A DNA stretch of 64,000 nucleotides from Aliidiomarina indica (GTDB lineage: Bacteria; Pseudomonadota; Gammaproteobacteria; Enterobacterales; Alteromonadaceae). Position numbers and translations under genes: made by a program. The notes under the pieces were generated by a model. It was not told the origin of the DNA. It did no database searches and worked only from the letters and a program-made list of their open reading frames with translations. How positions within the stretch are numbered: the first letter of the stretch is position 1; each line of letters begins with the position of its first letter. The DNA is taken from the NCBI RefSeq assembly GCF_015354615.1, contig NZ_JACAVQ010000001.1, forward strand, positions 806,001 to 870,000, in the 5' to 3' direction. Shown here one piece after another: positions 8,729 through 17,904 of the stretch.

Positions 8729-10675
8729 ATGACAACGAATGCAACCCAATTATGGGCCCCCAAGCCGGAAGCGATCGAAAAAACGCAAATGACCCAATTT
8801 ATGCGTGCTATCGAAAAACAATATGGGGTTTCATTTGCCGGTGACTATCACTCGTTTTATCAATGGTCGGTGAGTGAAAAAGAGCAGTTTTGGTCGTTCC
8901 TGTGGGATCATTTTGATGTCATCGGAGAAAAAGGACATACGATTCTGCGCGATGGCCACAAAATGCCAGGCGCACAATGGTTTCCCGAGGCCTCGTTAAA
9001 TTTCGCAGAGAATCTTTTACGCTATCGCGATGACCGCCCTGCCGTTGTTTTTACCAACGAGCTTGGCGAGCGAACCGAGATCACCTATCAAGCGCTATAT
9101 CAACGTACCGCTCAACTCGCGGCAGCGCTCAAGCAGCAAGGGGTAGTCGCTGGCGATAGAGTTGCAGGTATGTTACCCAACTGCATTGAAACCATTATTG
9201 CCATGTTAGCCACCACCAGTTTGGGTGCGGTGTGGTCGAGCTGTTCACCGGATTTCGGGGAGCAAGGGGTATTAGACCGGTTTGGACAGGTTGAGCCCAA
9301 AGTGATGCTCGCCGTGAACGGTTATTATTACAACGGCAAAACCATTGATATAAGCGACAAAGTAAACGGAATTCGGGCACAGTTGCCCACCCTAGAAACC
9401 TTAGTCGTCATTGCCTTTACCCCAGACGCCCACACCATTACTAACGCAGTGGCTTGGAACGATTATTTAATTTCCGACGCGAAGGACATCCATTTTGTGC
9501 CGCGCCGGTTTAACGATCCGCTTTATATTATGTTTAGCTCCGGCACGACCGGCGTCCCTAAATGTATCGTGCACGGTATTGGCGGAACATTACTGCAACA
9601 TATCAAAGAACAAGCGTTACACACCGATATTACGCGCGATGATACCTTCTTTTACTTCACCACCTGTGGCTGGATGATGTGGAATTGGCTGGTTTCTGGA
9701 CTCGCATTAGGTGCACGTTTAGCGCTCTTTGATGGTTCTCCTTTCTACCCTTCTCCAGCGGCGATGCCCGATCTTATTGATCGCGAAGGTATCAGCGTAT
9801 TTGGAACCAGTGCCAAGTATCTAGCTGCATTAGAAAAAGCCGGTGAAAAACCACGACAAAGCCACCAGCTATCGCAACTTCGTAGCATCCTCACCACCGG
9901 CTCTGTACTGGCGCCTGAAAGCTTCGATTATGTTTATCGCGATATCAAGCCAGACCTGTGCTTAAGCTCCATTTCTGGTGGCACTGATATCGTTTCGTGC
10001 TTTGCACTTGGTAATCCGAACCTGCCGGTCTACCGAGGGCAACTACAATGCAGAGGCCTCGGCTTAGCCGTCAATGTCTATAATGACGCCGGCGAGCCGG
10101 TGATTGCTGAGAAAGGCGAATTGGTCTGCGAACAGAGCTTTCCTTGTATGCCTACCGGGTTTTGGAACGATAGCGATGGCAGCAAATACCACAGCGCTTA
10201 CTTTGATCGCTTCGACAATATTTGGGCCCATGGTGATTATGCGGAACTGACCCCGCAGCAAGGCGTGATTATCTATGGACGCTCCGATGCGGTGCTTAAC
10301 CCCGGCGGCGTGCGCATTGGTACTGCAGAGATCTATCGGCAAGTAGAGAAAGTAGATGCGGTACTTGAGAGCATTGCCATTGGTCAGCGCTGGCAAGACG
10401 ACGAGCGCATCGTTTTGTTTGTAAAACTTCGGGACGGCATCGAATTAACCGATGAATTACGTCATGAAATCAAACGTGTGATTCGCGCCAATGCAACGCC
10501 GCGACATGTTCCTTCAGTTATTCTGCAAGTGGCCGATATACCTCGGACAATCAGCGGAAAAATCGTTGAGTTAGCTGTTCGGCAAGTTGTACACGGAGAA
10601 ACCGTGAAAAATACCGACGCTCTGGCGAACCCAGAAGCGCTCGCCTATTTTAAAAACCGCGCTGAACTGTCGTAA
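8729..10675 (+). CDS. aacS: Acetoacetyl-CoA synthetase (acetoacetate-CoA ligase)
   Basis: An AMP-forming acyl-CoA ligase of about 648 residues that activates acetoacetate, the product of LiuE, with ATP and CoA. The ANL signatures are clear: the P-loop-like FSSGTTGVPKCIVHG, a GGTDIVS segment, YGRSDAVLNPGGVRIGTAE and the C-terminal catalytic Lys region TISGKIVE. The frame also permits a GTG at 8726, but the adjacent ATG at 8729 is better spaced from AAGAGAG (about 8716-8722). The thiolase at 299-1480 uses its product. A terminator follows at 10713-10741. Confidence 0.93.
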   Translation: MTTNATQLWAPKPEAIEKTQMTQFMRAIEKQYGVSFAGDYHSFYQWSVSEKEQFWSFLWDHFDVIGEKGHTILRDGHKMPGAQWFPEASLNFAENLLRYRDDRPAVVFTNELGERTEITYQALYQRTAQLAAALKQQGVVAGDRVAGMLPNCIETIIAMLATTSLGAVWSSCSPDFGEQGVLDRFGQVEPKVMLAVNGYYYNGKTIDISDKVNGIRAQLPTLETLVVIAFTPDAHTITNAVAWNDYLISDAKDIHFVPRRFNDPLYIMFSSGTTGVPKCIVHGIGGTLLQHIKEQALHTDITRDDTFFYFTTCGWMMWNWLVSGLALGARLALFDGSPFYPSPAAMPDLIDREGISVFGTSAKYLAALEKAGEKPRQSHQLSQLRSILTTGSVLAPESFDYVYRDIKPDLCLSSISGGTDIVSCFALGNPNLPVYRGQLQCRGLGLAVNVYNDAGEPVIAEKGELVCEQSFPCMPTGFWNDSDGSKYHSAYFDRFDNIWAHGDYAELTPQQGVIIYGRSDAVLNPGGVRIGTAEIYRQVEKVDAVLESIAIGQRWQDDERIVLFVKLRDGIELTDELRHEIKRVIRANATPRHVPSVILQVADIPRTISGKIVELAVRQVVHGETVKNTDALANPEALAYFKNRAELS

Positions 10676-10712
10676 ACGAGAGACTAACAGCTGCTATTTG
10701 CGTAAAAAACTT

Positions 10713-10748
10713 AAAGAACGTGATGCACGATTGCGTTCTTTCTTTATT
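10713..10748 (+). terminator. Terminator after the liu-aacS operon
   Basis: Arms AAAGAACG (10713-10720) and CGTTCTTT (10734-10741) form a hairpin followed by the T-rich CTTTATTT. This ends the seven-gene liuR-aacS unit. Confidence 0.75.
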
Positions 10749-10795
10749 TGCGTAATGATGGAAATGGCTCAAACAAACATAATGATAATAACAAC

Positions 10796-12988
10796 ATGCG
10801 CAAACTGAGAAAACACAGGGAAGCCATTATTGCCGGGCTAACAGGAGTAGTGCTTACACTACTTCTGACCTTCTCGTTGCGCTATGCAGATAACGTCAAT
10901 ATTCGCGATCAACTGGATGCCGAGCTTTATTCACTGCAGCTTGAAGTACGCCGTGAACTGCAGTCTCATATGTTCGGATTCACCTGGATAAGTCGACAAG
11001 GGCTGAATGGCCCAGCGTGGGTGTCTGAAGGTGAAACCATCACCTCCTATTATCGTCATTTCCGCACCTTGTATTGGATTACGCCAACCGGCGACATTAG
11101 CGCTCGCTATCCTGCTGTGCAAACACCGTCGCAGGTTCCTCAAGACATCCAGCTTTGGTTGCCTAAATTTAATCACGGGGTGCGCTATCTCATCTCCGCT
11201 GATGGTATGGGCGAGCACCCTGCAGATCTGCTGTTAATTGTTCCCCAATTAGAAACGGAGCCGAATGGATATTATGCGGGTCTACTAGATACCAATCGTC
11301 TCCTTCACCTCATTGTCGGCCGCCATATTGTCGAAGGCTCTCAATTTCGGGTGATGCGTCAATCGGACGGTGGGATTCTATTTAATTACGCCAATGATGA
11401 TAGTTTGCGGGTTCAGTGGGGCTCTGATCGCGTATTCCAATTGTTCGGTGAAAGCTGGCACATGGAGCTCTGGCCCTCTCCAGCTCGCCTGCAAAGCATG
11501 CGTAGCAAACTTCCCCTGTTGGTGCTTATTTCTGGTGCTCTCGTCACCACCCTCATGACTTTTGTGTTGTACTTGCTCGGAGTGAGTCGTGTGCGTGAGC
11601 GCATGCTCAAAGAAGCCAATCGAGAGCTTTATGACGAAATCGAAGAGCGTGAAAAGATTGAAAAACGCGTCGCCTACCTTGCAGAGCACGATTCTCTCAC
11701 CGGCTTAGCAAATCGCAATGCAGTTATCGCCCACCTGAAGTCTGAAATCATGCGGTTGCGTGAACAGAAAGAGTTAATTGGTGTGCTTCTGATCGATCTC
11801 GATCACTTTAAAGAAGTTAACGATACCCTCGGACACAACATTGGTGATGCCCTACTCAAACAAGTGGCAGCACGGTTATCCGAATTGCATGTTGGGCGCT
11901 CCTTGCTTGCGCGGCTCGGTGGTGACGAATTTGCAATTTTAGTAAGCGACTTACAAGAGCAAAAAGATTTAGAAGACTTCGCTGACGAAGTGATTGCTGC
12001 CCTCGATACCGCGTTTCATGTGGAAGGCTATGAAATATTTGTCACCGGTAGTATTGGGATTTCATTAACCCAAACCGGTGAAGAAGACGCCGAGGAACTT
12101 ATGCGGCACGCAGACACCGCACTGTACCGAGCAAAAGATAAAGGCCGGAATATTTGGCATGTGTATAGCCAAGAACTTCATGATGAGCTCAGCGAACGAC
12201 TGGATCTGTCGAAGAAGTTACGCTACGCCATTGAACAGAATAAATTAGTGGTTTATTACCAGCCGCAAGTTGATATGACCACGCGCAAAGTGATTGGCGT
12301 TGAGGCCCTCGTGCGTTGGATTGAAGATGATGGCAGTATGATTGGCCCCGATCGCTTCATTCCTATCGCCGAAGATTCAGGACTGATCGTGCCAATTTCC
12401 GAATTCGTTTTGCAAACCGCGTGCCGTCAACTAGCCCGCTGGCGCGATCTTGGTTTTAATGATTTACGCGTCTCCGTGAATATTTCCGGTCGCCTCTTCC
12501 AACTGCCCGATCTGACCGAGCAAATTCTGTTTGCCGTGAAGAGTGCCGGTATTCCAACGGCTTTCTTAGAGCTGGAGCTCACCGAACAAGTACTTATTGA
12601 GAATAGCAGCGCCCATACTCAATTTATGCACGATATGCGTGATAACGGCATTACGTTAGCCATCGATGATTTTGGTGTGGGTTATTCGTCGTTGTCATAC
12701 CTCAAACACTTCCCGATTAACGCCCTAAAAATTGATCGATCATTTGTTAAAGATCTTCCCGATGACAAAGATGACGCAACGATTACGCAAACCATTGTGA
12801 GCCTCGCTAGAAATTTAGACATAGGTATTGTTGCTGAAGGGGTAGAAACTCAGGAACAAGCCGATTTCTTAATCGCCCGCGGTTGTACTATCGGTCAGGG
12901 CTTTTATTACAGTCGTCCGCTCCCAGCGGATGAACTCACTCAATTACTGACGCAGCCAGATGGCGTAATTCCTGTTAAAATAAGCTAA
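10796..12988 (+). CDS. Membrane GGDEF-EAL protein (c-di-GMP turnover)
   Basis: A 730-residue inner-membrane protein. There is a TM helix at about 9-29, a periplasmic sensor region of roughly 220 residues not matched to a named domain, a second TM near 240-262, a coiled-coil linker, then GGDEF and EAL domains. GGDEF is intact (375-379, LARLGGDEFAI), and no RxxD inhibitory site is seen in front of it. The EAL domain keeps EALVRW (503-508) and DDFGVGYSS, so both cyclase and phosphodiesterase activity are possible. The frame extends to a TTG at 10748, but that lies in the terminator of the preceding operon, so ATG 10796 is preferred. No good SD is visible. Confidence 0.9.
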   Translation: MRKLRKHREAIIAGLTGVVLTLLLTFSLRYADNVNIRDQLDAELYSLQLEVRRELQSHMFGFTWISRQGLNGPAWVSEGETITSYYRHFRTLYWITPTGDISARYPAVQTPSQVPQDIQLWLPKFNHGVRYLISADGMGEHPADLLLIVPQLETEPNGYYAGLLDTNRLLHLIVGRHIVEGSQFRVMRQSDGGILFNYANDDSLRVQWGSDRVFQLFGESWHMELWPSPARLQSMRSKLPLLVLISGALVTTLMTFVLYLLGVSRVRERMLKEANRELYDEIEEREKIEKRVAYLAEHDSLTGLANRNAVIAHLKSEIMRLREQKELIGVLLIDLDHFKEVNDTLGHNIGDALLKQVAARLSELHVGRSLLARLGGDEFAILVSDLQEQKDLEDFADEVIAALDTAFHVEGYEIFVTGSIGISLTQTGEEDAEELMRHADTALYRAKDKGRNIWHVYSQELHDELSERLDLSKKLRYAIEQNKLVVYYQPQVDMTTRKVIGVEALVRWIEDDGSMIGPDRFIPIAEDSGLIVPISEFVLQTACRQLARWRDLGFNDLRVSVNISGRLFQLPDLTEQILFAVKSAGIPTAFLELELTEQVLIENSSAHTQFMHDMRDNGITLAIDDFGVGYSSLSYLKHFPINALKIDRSFVKDLPDDKDDATITQTIVSLARNLDIGIVAEGVETQEQADFLIARGCTIGQGFYYSRPLPADELTQLLTQPDGVIPVKIS

Positions 12989-13026
12989 TTGTCAGTTTTT
13001 CGAAGAACTATGTAGGAGTTTTCACT

Positions 13027-14691
13027 ATGGCGGACCAAGCTGTGGAACGCGAAAGTATGGAGTTCGATGTCTTGATCGTCGGTGCTGGCCCATCCGGTTT
13101 AAGTACCGCCTGCAGACTCGCTCAACTCGCTCAGGAAAAAGAACAAGATCTACAAATATGCGTCATCGAAAAAGGCTCGGAAGTAGGTGCGCATATTCTT
13201 TCTGGGGCCGTGCTTGAACCAAAAGCACTGAATGAATTGTTCCCTGATTGGAAAGAGCGCGGTGCGCCTCTCAACACCGAGGTTATCGGTGATGATATCT
13301 ACATGCTCAAAAACGACACTAGTGCCAGCAAAATGCCAAACTTTATGGTGCCGAAAACATTTCATAACGACGGTAACTATATTGTCAGTATGGGCAACGT
13401 GTGTCGTTGGTTGGCGGAGCAAGCCGAAGCGATGGGCGTTGAAGTGTTCCCCGGCTTCGCCGCCGCTAGTGTCATATATGATGACAACGGCGCTGTTGCA
13501 GGTGTTATCACCGGTGATATGGGTGTGGGTGCTGACGGCGAAGCCAAAGACAGCTACATGCCGGGTATGGAGCTACGGGCCAAGTACACTGTATTTGCTG
13601 AAGGTTGCCGTGGTCACTTAGGAAAAGAGCTAATTGCCAAGTACGAGCTTGATAAAGATGCCACGCCGCAACATTACGCCATTGGTTTTAAAGAAATTTG
13701 GGATATCCCCGCTGAACAACACAAGCCTGGGCTCGTTGTTCATACAGCCGGTTGGCCATTAAAGGATAACGCCACAGGTGGCGGTTATTTATATCACGCA
13801 GAAAACGGACAAGTATTCGTTGGCTTAATCATCGATTTGAACTACACCAACCCACACGTGAACCCCTTTGCGGAGTTTCAGCGTTACAAAACGCATCCAG
13901 AGATTCAGAAATATCTGAGTGGTGGTAAGCGTGTAAGTTATGGCGCACGCGCCATCGCCAAAGGTGGTTTCTATTCGCTACCAAAAATGACCATGCCAGG
14001 CGCACTTATGGTGGGCTGTAACGCCGGCACGTTAAACTTTGCCAAAATCAAAGGCAATCATACCGCCATGAAGAGTGGTATGTTGGCTGCAGAAAGCATT
14101 TTTGAAGCCCTGAGTAACGAACAGCTCGGGAGCGATCTCACCGATTATACAGAGCGTTTTAAAAACTCTTGGGTCTATGATGAACTGTATCGCTCGCGTA
14201 ACTTTGGTCCTGTCATTCATAAATGGGGCATGTGGGGTGGCGGTGCGTATAACACCATCGACCAAAACTGGTTCGGTGGTAAATTGCCGTTTACCTTCAA
14301 AGATACACAGCCGGATCACGTCGGCATGCAAAAAGCTGACGCGGCGGCAAAAATTGAGTATCCGAAACCTGATGGCAAACTCACTTTTGATCGTAATTCG
14401 TCGGTATATCTATCCAATACTAACCACGAAGAAGATCAACCTTGTCATTTGCAATTAAAAGATGCGTCTATTCCAATTGACGTGAACTTGCCCTTATACG
14501 ATGAGCCAGCCCAACGATACTGCCCTGCGGGTGTGTATGAGGTGGTGACCAGTGATTCCGGAGAAAAGCGTTTCCAAATTAACGCGCAGAACTGTATTCA
14601 CTGTAAAACGTGCGATATTAAGGACCCAAGCCAGAATATTCGCTGGGTAACCCCAGAAGGCACTGGCGGTCCGAATTACCCGAATATGTAA
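13027..14691 (+). CDS. etfD: Electron-transfer flavoprotein:ubiquinone oxidoreductase
   Basis: This 554-residue inner-membrane-associated enzyme passes electrons from reduced ETF to ubiquinone. The N-terminal FAD Rossmann motif is at about 14-30 (DVLIVGAGPSGLSTA). The C-terminal 4Fe-4S segment has Cys residues in YCPAGVYEV and CIHCKTCDIKDP. Length matches the bacterial family. It follows the liu operon and a GGDEF-EAL gene, and it would serve both LiuA and the FadE at 45480-47828. No etfA or etfB is in the window. Confidence 0.95.
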   Translation: MADQAVERESMEFDVLIVGAGPSGLSTACRLAQLAQEKEQDLQICVIEKGSEVGAHILSGAVLEPKALNELFPDWKERGAPLNTEVIGDDIYMLKNDTSASKMPNFMVPKTFHNDGNYIVSMGNVCRWLAEQAEAMGVEVFPGFAAASVIYDDNGAVAGVITGDMGVGADGEAKDSYMPGMELRAKYTVFAEGCRGHLGKELIAKYELDKDATPQHYAIGFKEIWDIPAEQHKPGLVVHTAGWPLKDNATGGGYLYHAENGQVFVGLIIDLNYTNPHVNPFAEFQRYKTHPEIQKYLSGGKRVSYGARAIAKGGFYSLPKMTMPGALMVGCNAGTLNFAKIKGNHTAMKSGMLAAESIFEALSNEQLGSDLTDYTERFKNSWVYDELYRSRNFGPVIHKWGMWGGGAYNTIDQNWFGGKLPFTFKDTQPDHVGMQKADAAAKIEYPKPDGKLTFDRNSSVYLSNTNHEEDQPCHLQLKDASIPIDVNLPLYDEPAQRYCPAGVYEVVTSDSGEKRFQINAQNCIHCKTCDIKDPSQNIRWVTPEGTGGPNYPNM

Positions 14692-14698
14692 AACCAAC

Positions 14699-14740
14699 GC
14701 GGTTGCTTGAAAACGTAAAGAACAATTTTGAAGCAACCGC
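14699..14740 (+). terminator. Hairpin after etfD, possible terminator
   Basis: Perfect 10-bp arms GCGGTTGCTT (14699-14708) and AAGCAACCGC (14731-14740) enclose a 22-nt loop that can extend the stem by four A-T pairs after one mismatch. No T-run follows, so terminator function is uncertain. It lies between converging genes. Confidence 0.4.
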
Positions 14741-15312
14741 TATTCGCACATATTTCTACTTTGAAGCTTTTCTAGAATTGAACTGCCTGGCTCAAAATCA
14801 ACATGTCGGCATTGCTGTCGAAATATAGAGTTTGGCACTCTCATTTCTAAAGCCTCGCCACAACTGGCGTCTGCAAGCTCAGCAGCTGCGGTCAGTTGGG
14901 GTTTTAATTCAGTGGCTCGGTCATTAATTCTATTCAATTCTGCTGCAAGCCGATTGCTAATTTCAACAATATCACGCCGCTCATTTCGAACAATTCGCGC
15001 TTCATTATCTAGGTGATTACAAAAAACCGGACTGTATTGGCGATCACAATTATTCGCCCGTCGTTGTTTGTGCTCCAGCTCCCGATCCAGTTCTCGAATC
15101 TCTCGCTCTGCCGTTTCATATCGCGATCTCAATCGCCGTTGCTCCGGAGCCATTTCTGCATCCTCGGTTTGAATCTTTTCAGCGGTCGCCCACGCATTTA
15201 GGCATTGGTATACCAACTGCCGCTGATAATCCGATGCAAAACCTTGCAGAGAAAATAAAAGACAAACCCCAGCTAACGAACCTAGCCACACGCTTTGCTT
15301 AAATACAGACAC
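14740..15312 (-). CDS. Secreted coiled-coil protein of unknown function
   Basis: I do not recognise a family. The frame opens at an ATG at 15330, but a GTG at 15312 is preceded by TTTGGAGGTG with ideal spacing. From there the protein (190 residues) begins MSVFKQSVWLGSLAGVCLL with a hydrophobic signal peptide ending near GFAS. The mature part is highly charged and helical: residues about 45-150 form heptad-like coiled coil (REIRELDRELEHK and similar). It has six or so cysteines, at LVYQC, RANNC, PVFC, ASCGE, RQQC and the C-terminal MCE. A periplasmic location is inferred. Confidence 0.7.
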   Translation of the reverse strand: MSVFKQSVWLGSLAGVCLLFSLQGFASDYQRQLVYQCLNAWATAEKIQTEDAEMAPEQRRLRSRYETAEREIRELDRELEHKQRRANNCDRQYSPVFCNHLDNEARIVRNERRDIVEISNRLAAELNRINDRATELKPQLTAAAELADASCGEALEMRVPNSIFRQQCRHVDFEPGSSILEKLQSRNMCE

Positions 15313-15650
15313 TCTGCACCTCCAAATCATCTGGTCCCATTAAATGAATAGACGGTGCCTACCCAAACCAATTATTGCTTGATAAAAACATAGCACGAAT
15401 AATGAGGTTACGCATTTGTGGGCACAGGTTGTTACAGCGATGATATAACGGAAAAATATGCGCAGTTAAAAATAAAAGAACCAGCTCAATTCATACGCAA
15501 TTGCGTAAAATAGCTAAATATAAAATTTACATATAAATTATTGAACTATTTAAACCTATATGTTGTAAAATAAAAGCGTGCGGATGTAATCATCCCATGA
15601 ATCAATATTTATAGTTCACCCTGAAAGCAGAAATTTTAATAGGAACTTAA
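15313..15650. other. 338-bp AT-rich intergenic region, leader/promoter of the H-NS-like gene
   Basis: No open frame of note. The right two thirds are very AT-rich with A and T tracts, which would suit curved DNA and autoregulation by the H-NS-like product of the next gene. A perfect palindrome lies at 15494-15507. Several weak -10-like sequences exist (for example TAAAAT at 15666-distance upstream near 15566-15571), but none has a good -35, so the promoter is not assigned. Confidence 0.5.
15494..15507. promoter_or_regulatory. 14-bp perfect palindrome upstream of the H-NS-like gene
   Basis: TACGCAATTGCGTA is fully self-complementary and lies 143 bp before the start codon. It is a candidate operator; no bound protein is known to me. 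Confidence 0.35.
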
Positions 15651-16061
15651 ATGAGCGAATTTACAGATATTCTTACCCATGCGCGTCGCTTGAATGCAGC
15701 AACGAAAGACTTATCAGTAGCCGAGTTACAAGAAGTAGCTGTGAAGCTAGATAACGTGATTGAACAACGCAAGGAAGAAGAAGCTGAGCTAAAGCGTGCA
15801 GAAGCCGCTAAACTGGCAGACATTGAACGGATTCGCAAAGATATTCAAGCCGCTGGCTTAAACCCGGAAGATATTCTTGGTGCTTCTGGCCGCGCCCCGG
15901 TAAAACGGTCACAACGTAAGCGTGCGCCAAAGCCACCTAAGTATGAATACACGATGAGCAATGGTGAGCGCAGAACTTGGACAGGTCAAGGCCGTATGCC
16001 TAAGCCAATTCAAAAAGCACTAAATCAAGGCAAATCTTTAGAGAGTTTCTTGATTAAATAA
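15651..16061 (+). CDS. hns: H-NS family nucleoid-associated protein
   Basis: A 136-residue DNA-binding protein that compacts DNA and silences AT-rich genes. Residues about 1-80 are helical and charged (oligomerisation region). They are followed by a basic, proline-rich linker (KRSQRKRAPKPPK) and the C-terminal H-NS DNA-binding domain with the signature TWTGQGRMPKPIQKAL. An AGGAA lies before the ATG. The long AT-rich upstream region suggests autoregulation. Whether it is the main H-NS or a paralogue cannot be told from this window. Confidence 0.88.
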   Translation: MSEFTDILTHARRLNAATKDLSVAELQEVAVKLDNVIEQRKEEEAELKRAEAAKLADIERIRKDIQAAGLNPEDILGASGRAPVKRSQRKRAPKPPKYEYTMSNGERRTWTGQGRMPKPIQKALNQGKSLESFLIK

Positions 16062-16088
16062 ACCATTCGTTTATTGGTAAACGTATTA

Positions 16089-16126
16089 AAAAAGCGCATC
16101 CACTGTGAACAGTCGATGCGCTTTTT
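16089..16126. terminator. Bidirectional terminator between hns and the DUF4097-like gene
   Basis: Perfect 12-bp arms AAAAAGCGCATC (16089-16100) and GATGCGCTTTTT (16115-16126) surround a 14-nt loop. A and T tracts at either end allow termination from both convergent genes. Confidence 0.85.
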
Positions 16127-16148
16127 ATTTCAGTCACTTTTCCAGCGT

Positions 16149-16814
16149 TTAATTTAAAATCACTTTCACGTCGCCAACCCCTACATCGGCCTTAATTGGA
16201 AATGTTCCCTTTCCCCGGCCAGACGCCTTTTCCGACACAATCGCCCGCGAACTAGATACATTGTCACCACCCGTAATGCGAGCAGCACCAACACCGGCGT
16301 CCACGGAAATATCACCTGCATAGTCAACCAAGCCGCGAATGGTCACATCACCCACGCCCATGCTCGCAGTGACAGAGCTTTCCCCTACTTCTGCGTCAAT
16401 GACACCAACGCCAACATGGATATCGAGTACAGATGGGTCTGGCAAAGTAAGGTACATGGTGGCTTCGACGTTATTTTCTTGAAAAGAGATACTCAGCCGA
16501 TCGCCGCGCGTCCGAATTTCAACATCCATACGCGACACATCTTTTTTGCGTCGCATCAACCCACTGCGTTTGCCTTCGAACTCAACTTTTAACTCAGCCG
16601 TCTCACCTTGGGCGCGACGAATGTGTACCGTCCCAACCCCATTGTGAATTTCAATACGTTCAATACCTGCCAAGTCGATACTATGAGTTACTTCTTTTTC
16701 GGCGGCAATAGCGCTGTCGGCAATTAAAAGTCCGCCGAGCAGTAACGCCATAAAGGCTATATGTTTGAAGAAATGTCCGCGCATTTCGTGATTATGAGTT
16801 GTTGCCGTTGTCAT
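16149..16814 (-). CDS. Secreted beta-rich protein resembling DUF4097-type putative adhesins
   Basis: About 221 residues from the preferred ATG at 16814, which has CAGGAG ten bases upstream. The frame itself opens at 16862. A signal peptide ends near SAIAAEKE. The mature protein is a run of short beta strands. The motif GVG recurs about every 20-25 residues (NGVGTVHI, VGVGVIDA, MGVGDVTI, AGVGAARI, VGVGDVKV), which suggests beta-helix rungs like those of DUF4097/DUF2807 proteins. No catalytic motif is seen. Function is unknown; an envelope location is inferred. Confidence 0.7.
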   Translation of the reverse strand: MTTATTHNHEMRGHFFKHIAFMALLLGGLLIADSAIAAEKEVTHSIDLAGIERIEIHNGVGTVHIRRAQGETAELKVEFEGKRSGLMRRKKDVSRMDVEIRTRGDRLSISFQENNVEATMYLTLPDPSVLDIHVGVGVIDAEVGESSVTASMGVGDVTIRGLVDYAGDISVDAGVGAARITGGDNVSSSRAIVSEKASGRGKGTFPIKADVGVGDVKVILN

Positions 16815-17095
16815 TGTGATTACACTCCTGATGGTGTCCAGCGTCACGCTGGTTATTGTCATGAACGCTTTTAATAGCGTCGCGTGTCGCTAAAAAATGC
16901 GTTTGTATACATGGATACCCAAATTTTTTATAAGTTGTTCTATAAAACACTCAATAGAAATATAAGCAATCCTCATGCCAGTTTCATAACCAATTGATCT
17001 TTAATTTCTTTTCCAAATGCAAAGCCTGATAAGATGGCGTAATCCACGGCGTTGTGGTGAAATACACTAATCTTAATTAGCACAGAAATTGCCTT

Positions 17096-17803
17096 ATGTC
17101 AGAGCATCAGCACTGGAACATGCAAACGATCGCCATGGTTTCCTCGCCGTATAAACAAAAATTTGCGATTCCCCGCCAACCGGGATTAGTGAAGCACGCC
17201 TATGGCGTGATTGAGATGCTCCCAGAGTTTTCCCATCCGGATTTTTTGCGTGGATTAGATGCGTTTAGCCATGTGTGGATTCAGTTTGTGTTTCATGAAA
17301 CCGCAGATAAGGGATGGAGCCCTCTCGTCCGCCCTCCTCGTTTAGGGGGAAATCAGCGCAAAGGGGTATTTGCGACACGCTCGACGTTTCGTCCGAACCC
17401 CATGGGCTTATCGGTGGTCGAGGTAGTTCGCATCGAACAGCAAGAGGGCAAGAGCCGCATACATGTGCGTGGGTTAGATTTGCTCGATGGTACCCCGGTA
17501 CTTGATATCAAGCCCTATCTACCTTACGCCGATGCGCATCCAGGGGCATTGGGAGGCTTTGCCGACGAGCGGCCAGATACTGGATTGGGTATAGCCTTCA
17601 GCGACGCTGCAGAAGCCTTTATGCAGCAACAATCTGAATATCCACAGCTGCGTGAGTTTATTACCGAAGTGTTAGCGCAAGATCCGCGGCCCGCGTATCA
17701 GAAAGATGCGCACATGGATAAAGATTACGGCATGCATTTGTACCATTTCAATATAAAATGGCGCGTGCACAACGAGAAAAATTACGTATTTTCGATCGAA
17801 TAA
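17096..17803 (+). CDS. trmO: tRNA (adenine-N6)-methyltransferase TrmO (t6A37 to m6t6A37)
   Basis: A 235-residue TrmO/TsaA (former YaeB, UPF0066) protein that methylates N6-threonylcarbamoyladenosine at position 37 of threonine tRNAs using SAM. It shows the family blocks KFAIPRQPGL, the FHET segment, PPRLGGNQRKGVFATRS, FRPNPMGLS and LDLLDGTPVLDIKPYLPY, which form the SAM-binding beta-barrel. Length matches E. coli TrmO. It is monocistronic, about 100 bp upstream of proS. Confidence 0.92.
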   Translation: MSEHQHWNMQTIAMVSSPYKQKFAIPRQPGLVKHAYGVIEMLPEFSHPDFLRGLDAFSHVWIQFVFHETADKGWSPLVRPPRLGGNQRKGVFATRSTFRPNPMGLSVVEVVRIEQQEGKSRIHVRGLDLLDGTPVLDIKPYLPYADAHPGALGGFADERPDTGLGIAFSDAAEAFMQQQSEYPQLREFITEVLAQDPRPAYQKDAHMDKDYGMHLYHFNIKWRVHNEKNYVFSIE

Positions 17804-17835
17804 ATTCGAACAATTCAGATTTAGGCCGAAAAGAC

Positions 17836-17865
17836 TTGGTTGGCTATCTTTCAGCCTGCTAAAAT
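17836..17865 (+). promoter_or_regulatory. Candidate sigma-70 promoter of proS
   Basis: TTGGTT (17836-17841) and TAAAAT (17860-17865) are separated by 18 bp and lie 39 bp upstream of the proS ATG. Confidence 0.45.
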
Positions 17866-17904
17866 GCGGCCTTTATTGAATACATCAGGACGAGTATCCA
17901 CGAC

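Noticed and set aside
10748-10795. TTG start extending the GGDEF-EAL protein by 16 residues
   Set aside because: It lies in the tail of the liu-aacS terminator. ATG 10796 begins a normal membrane-anchor N-terminus.
17067-17080. Inverted repeat CTAAT-N4-ATTAG before trmO
   Set aside because: Five-base arms in AT-rich sequence are expected by chance.
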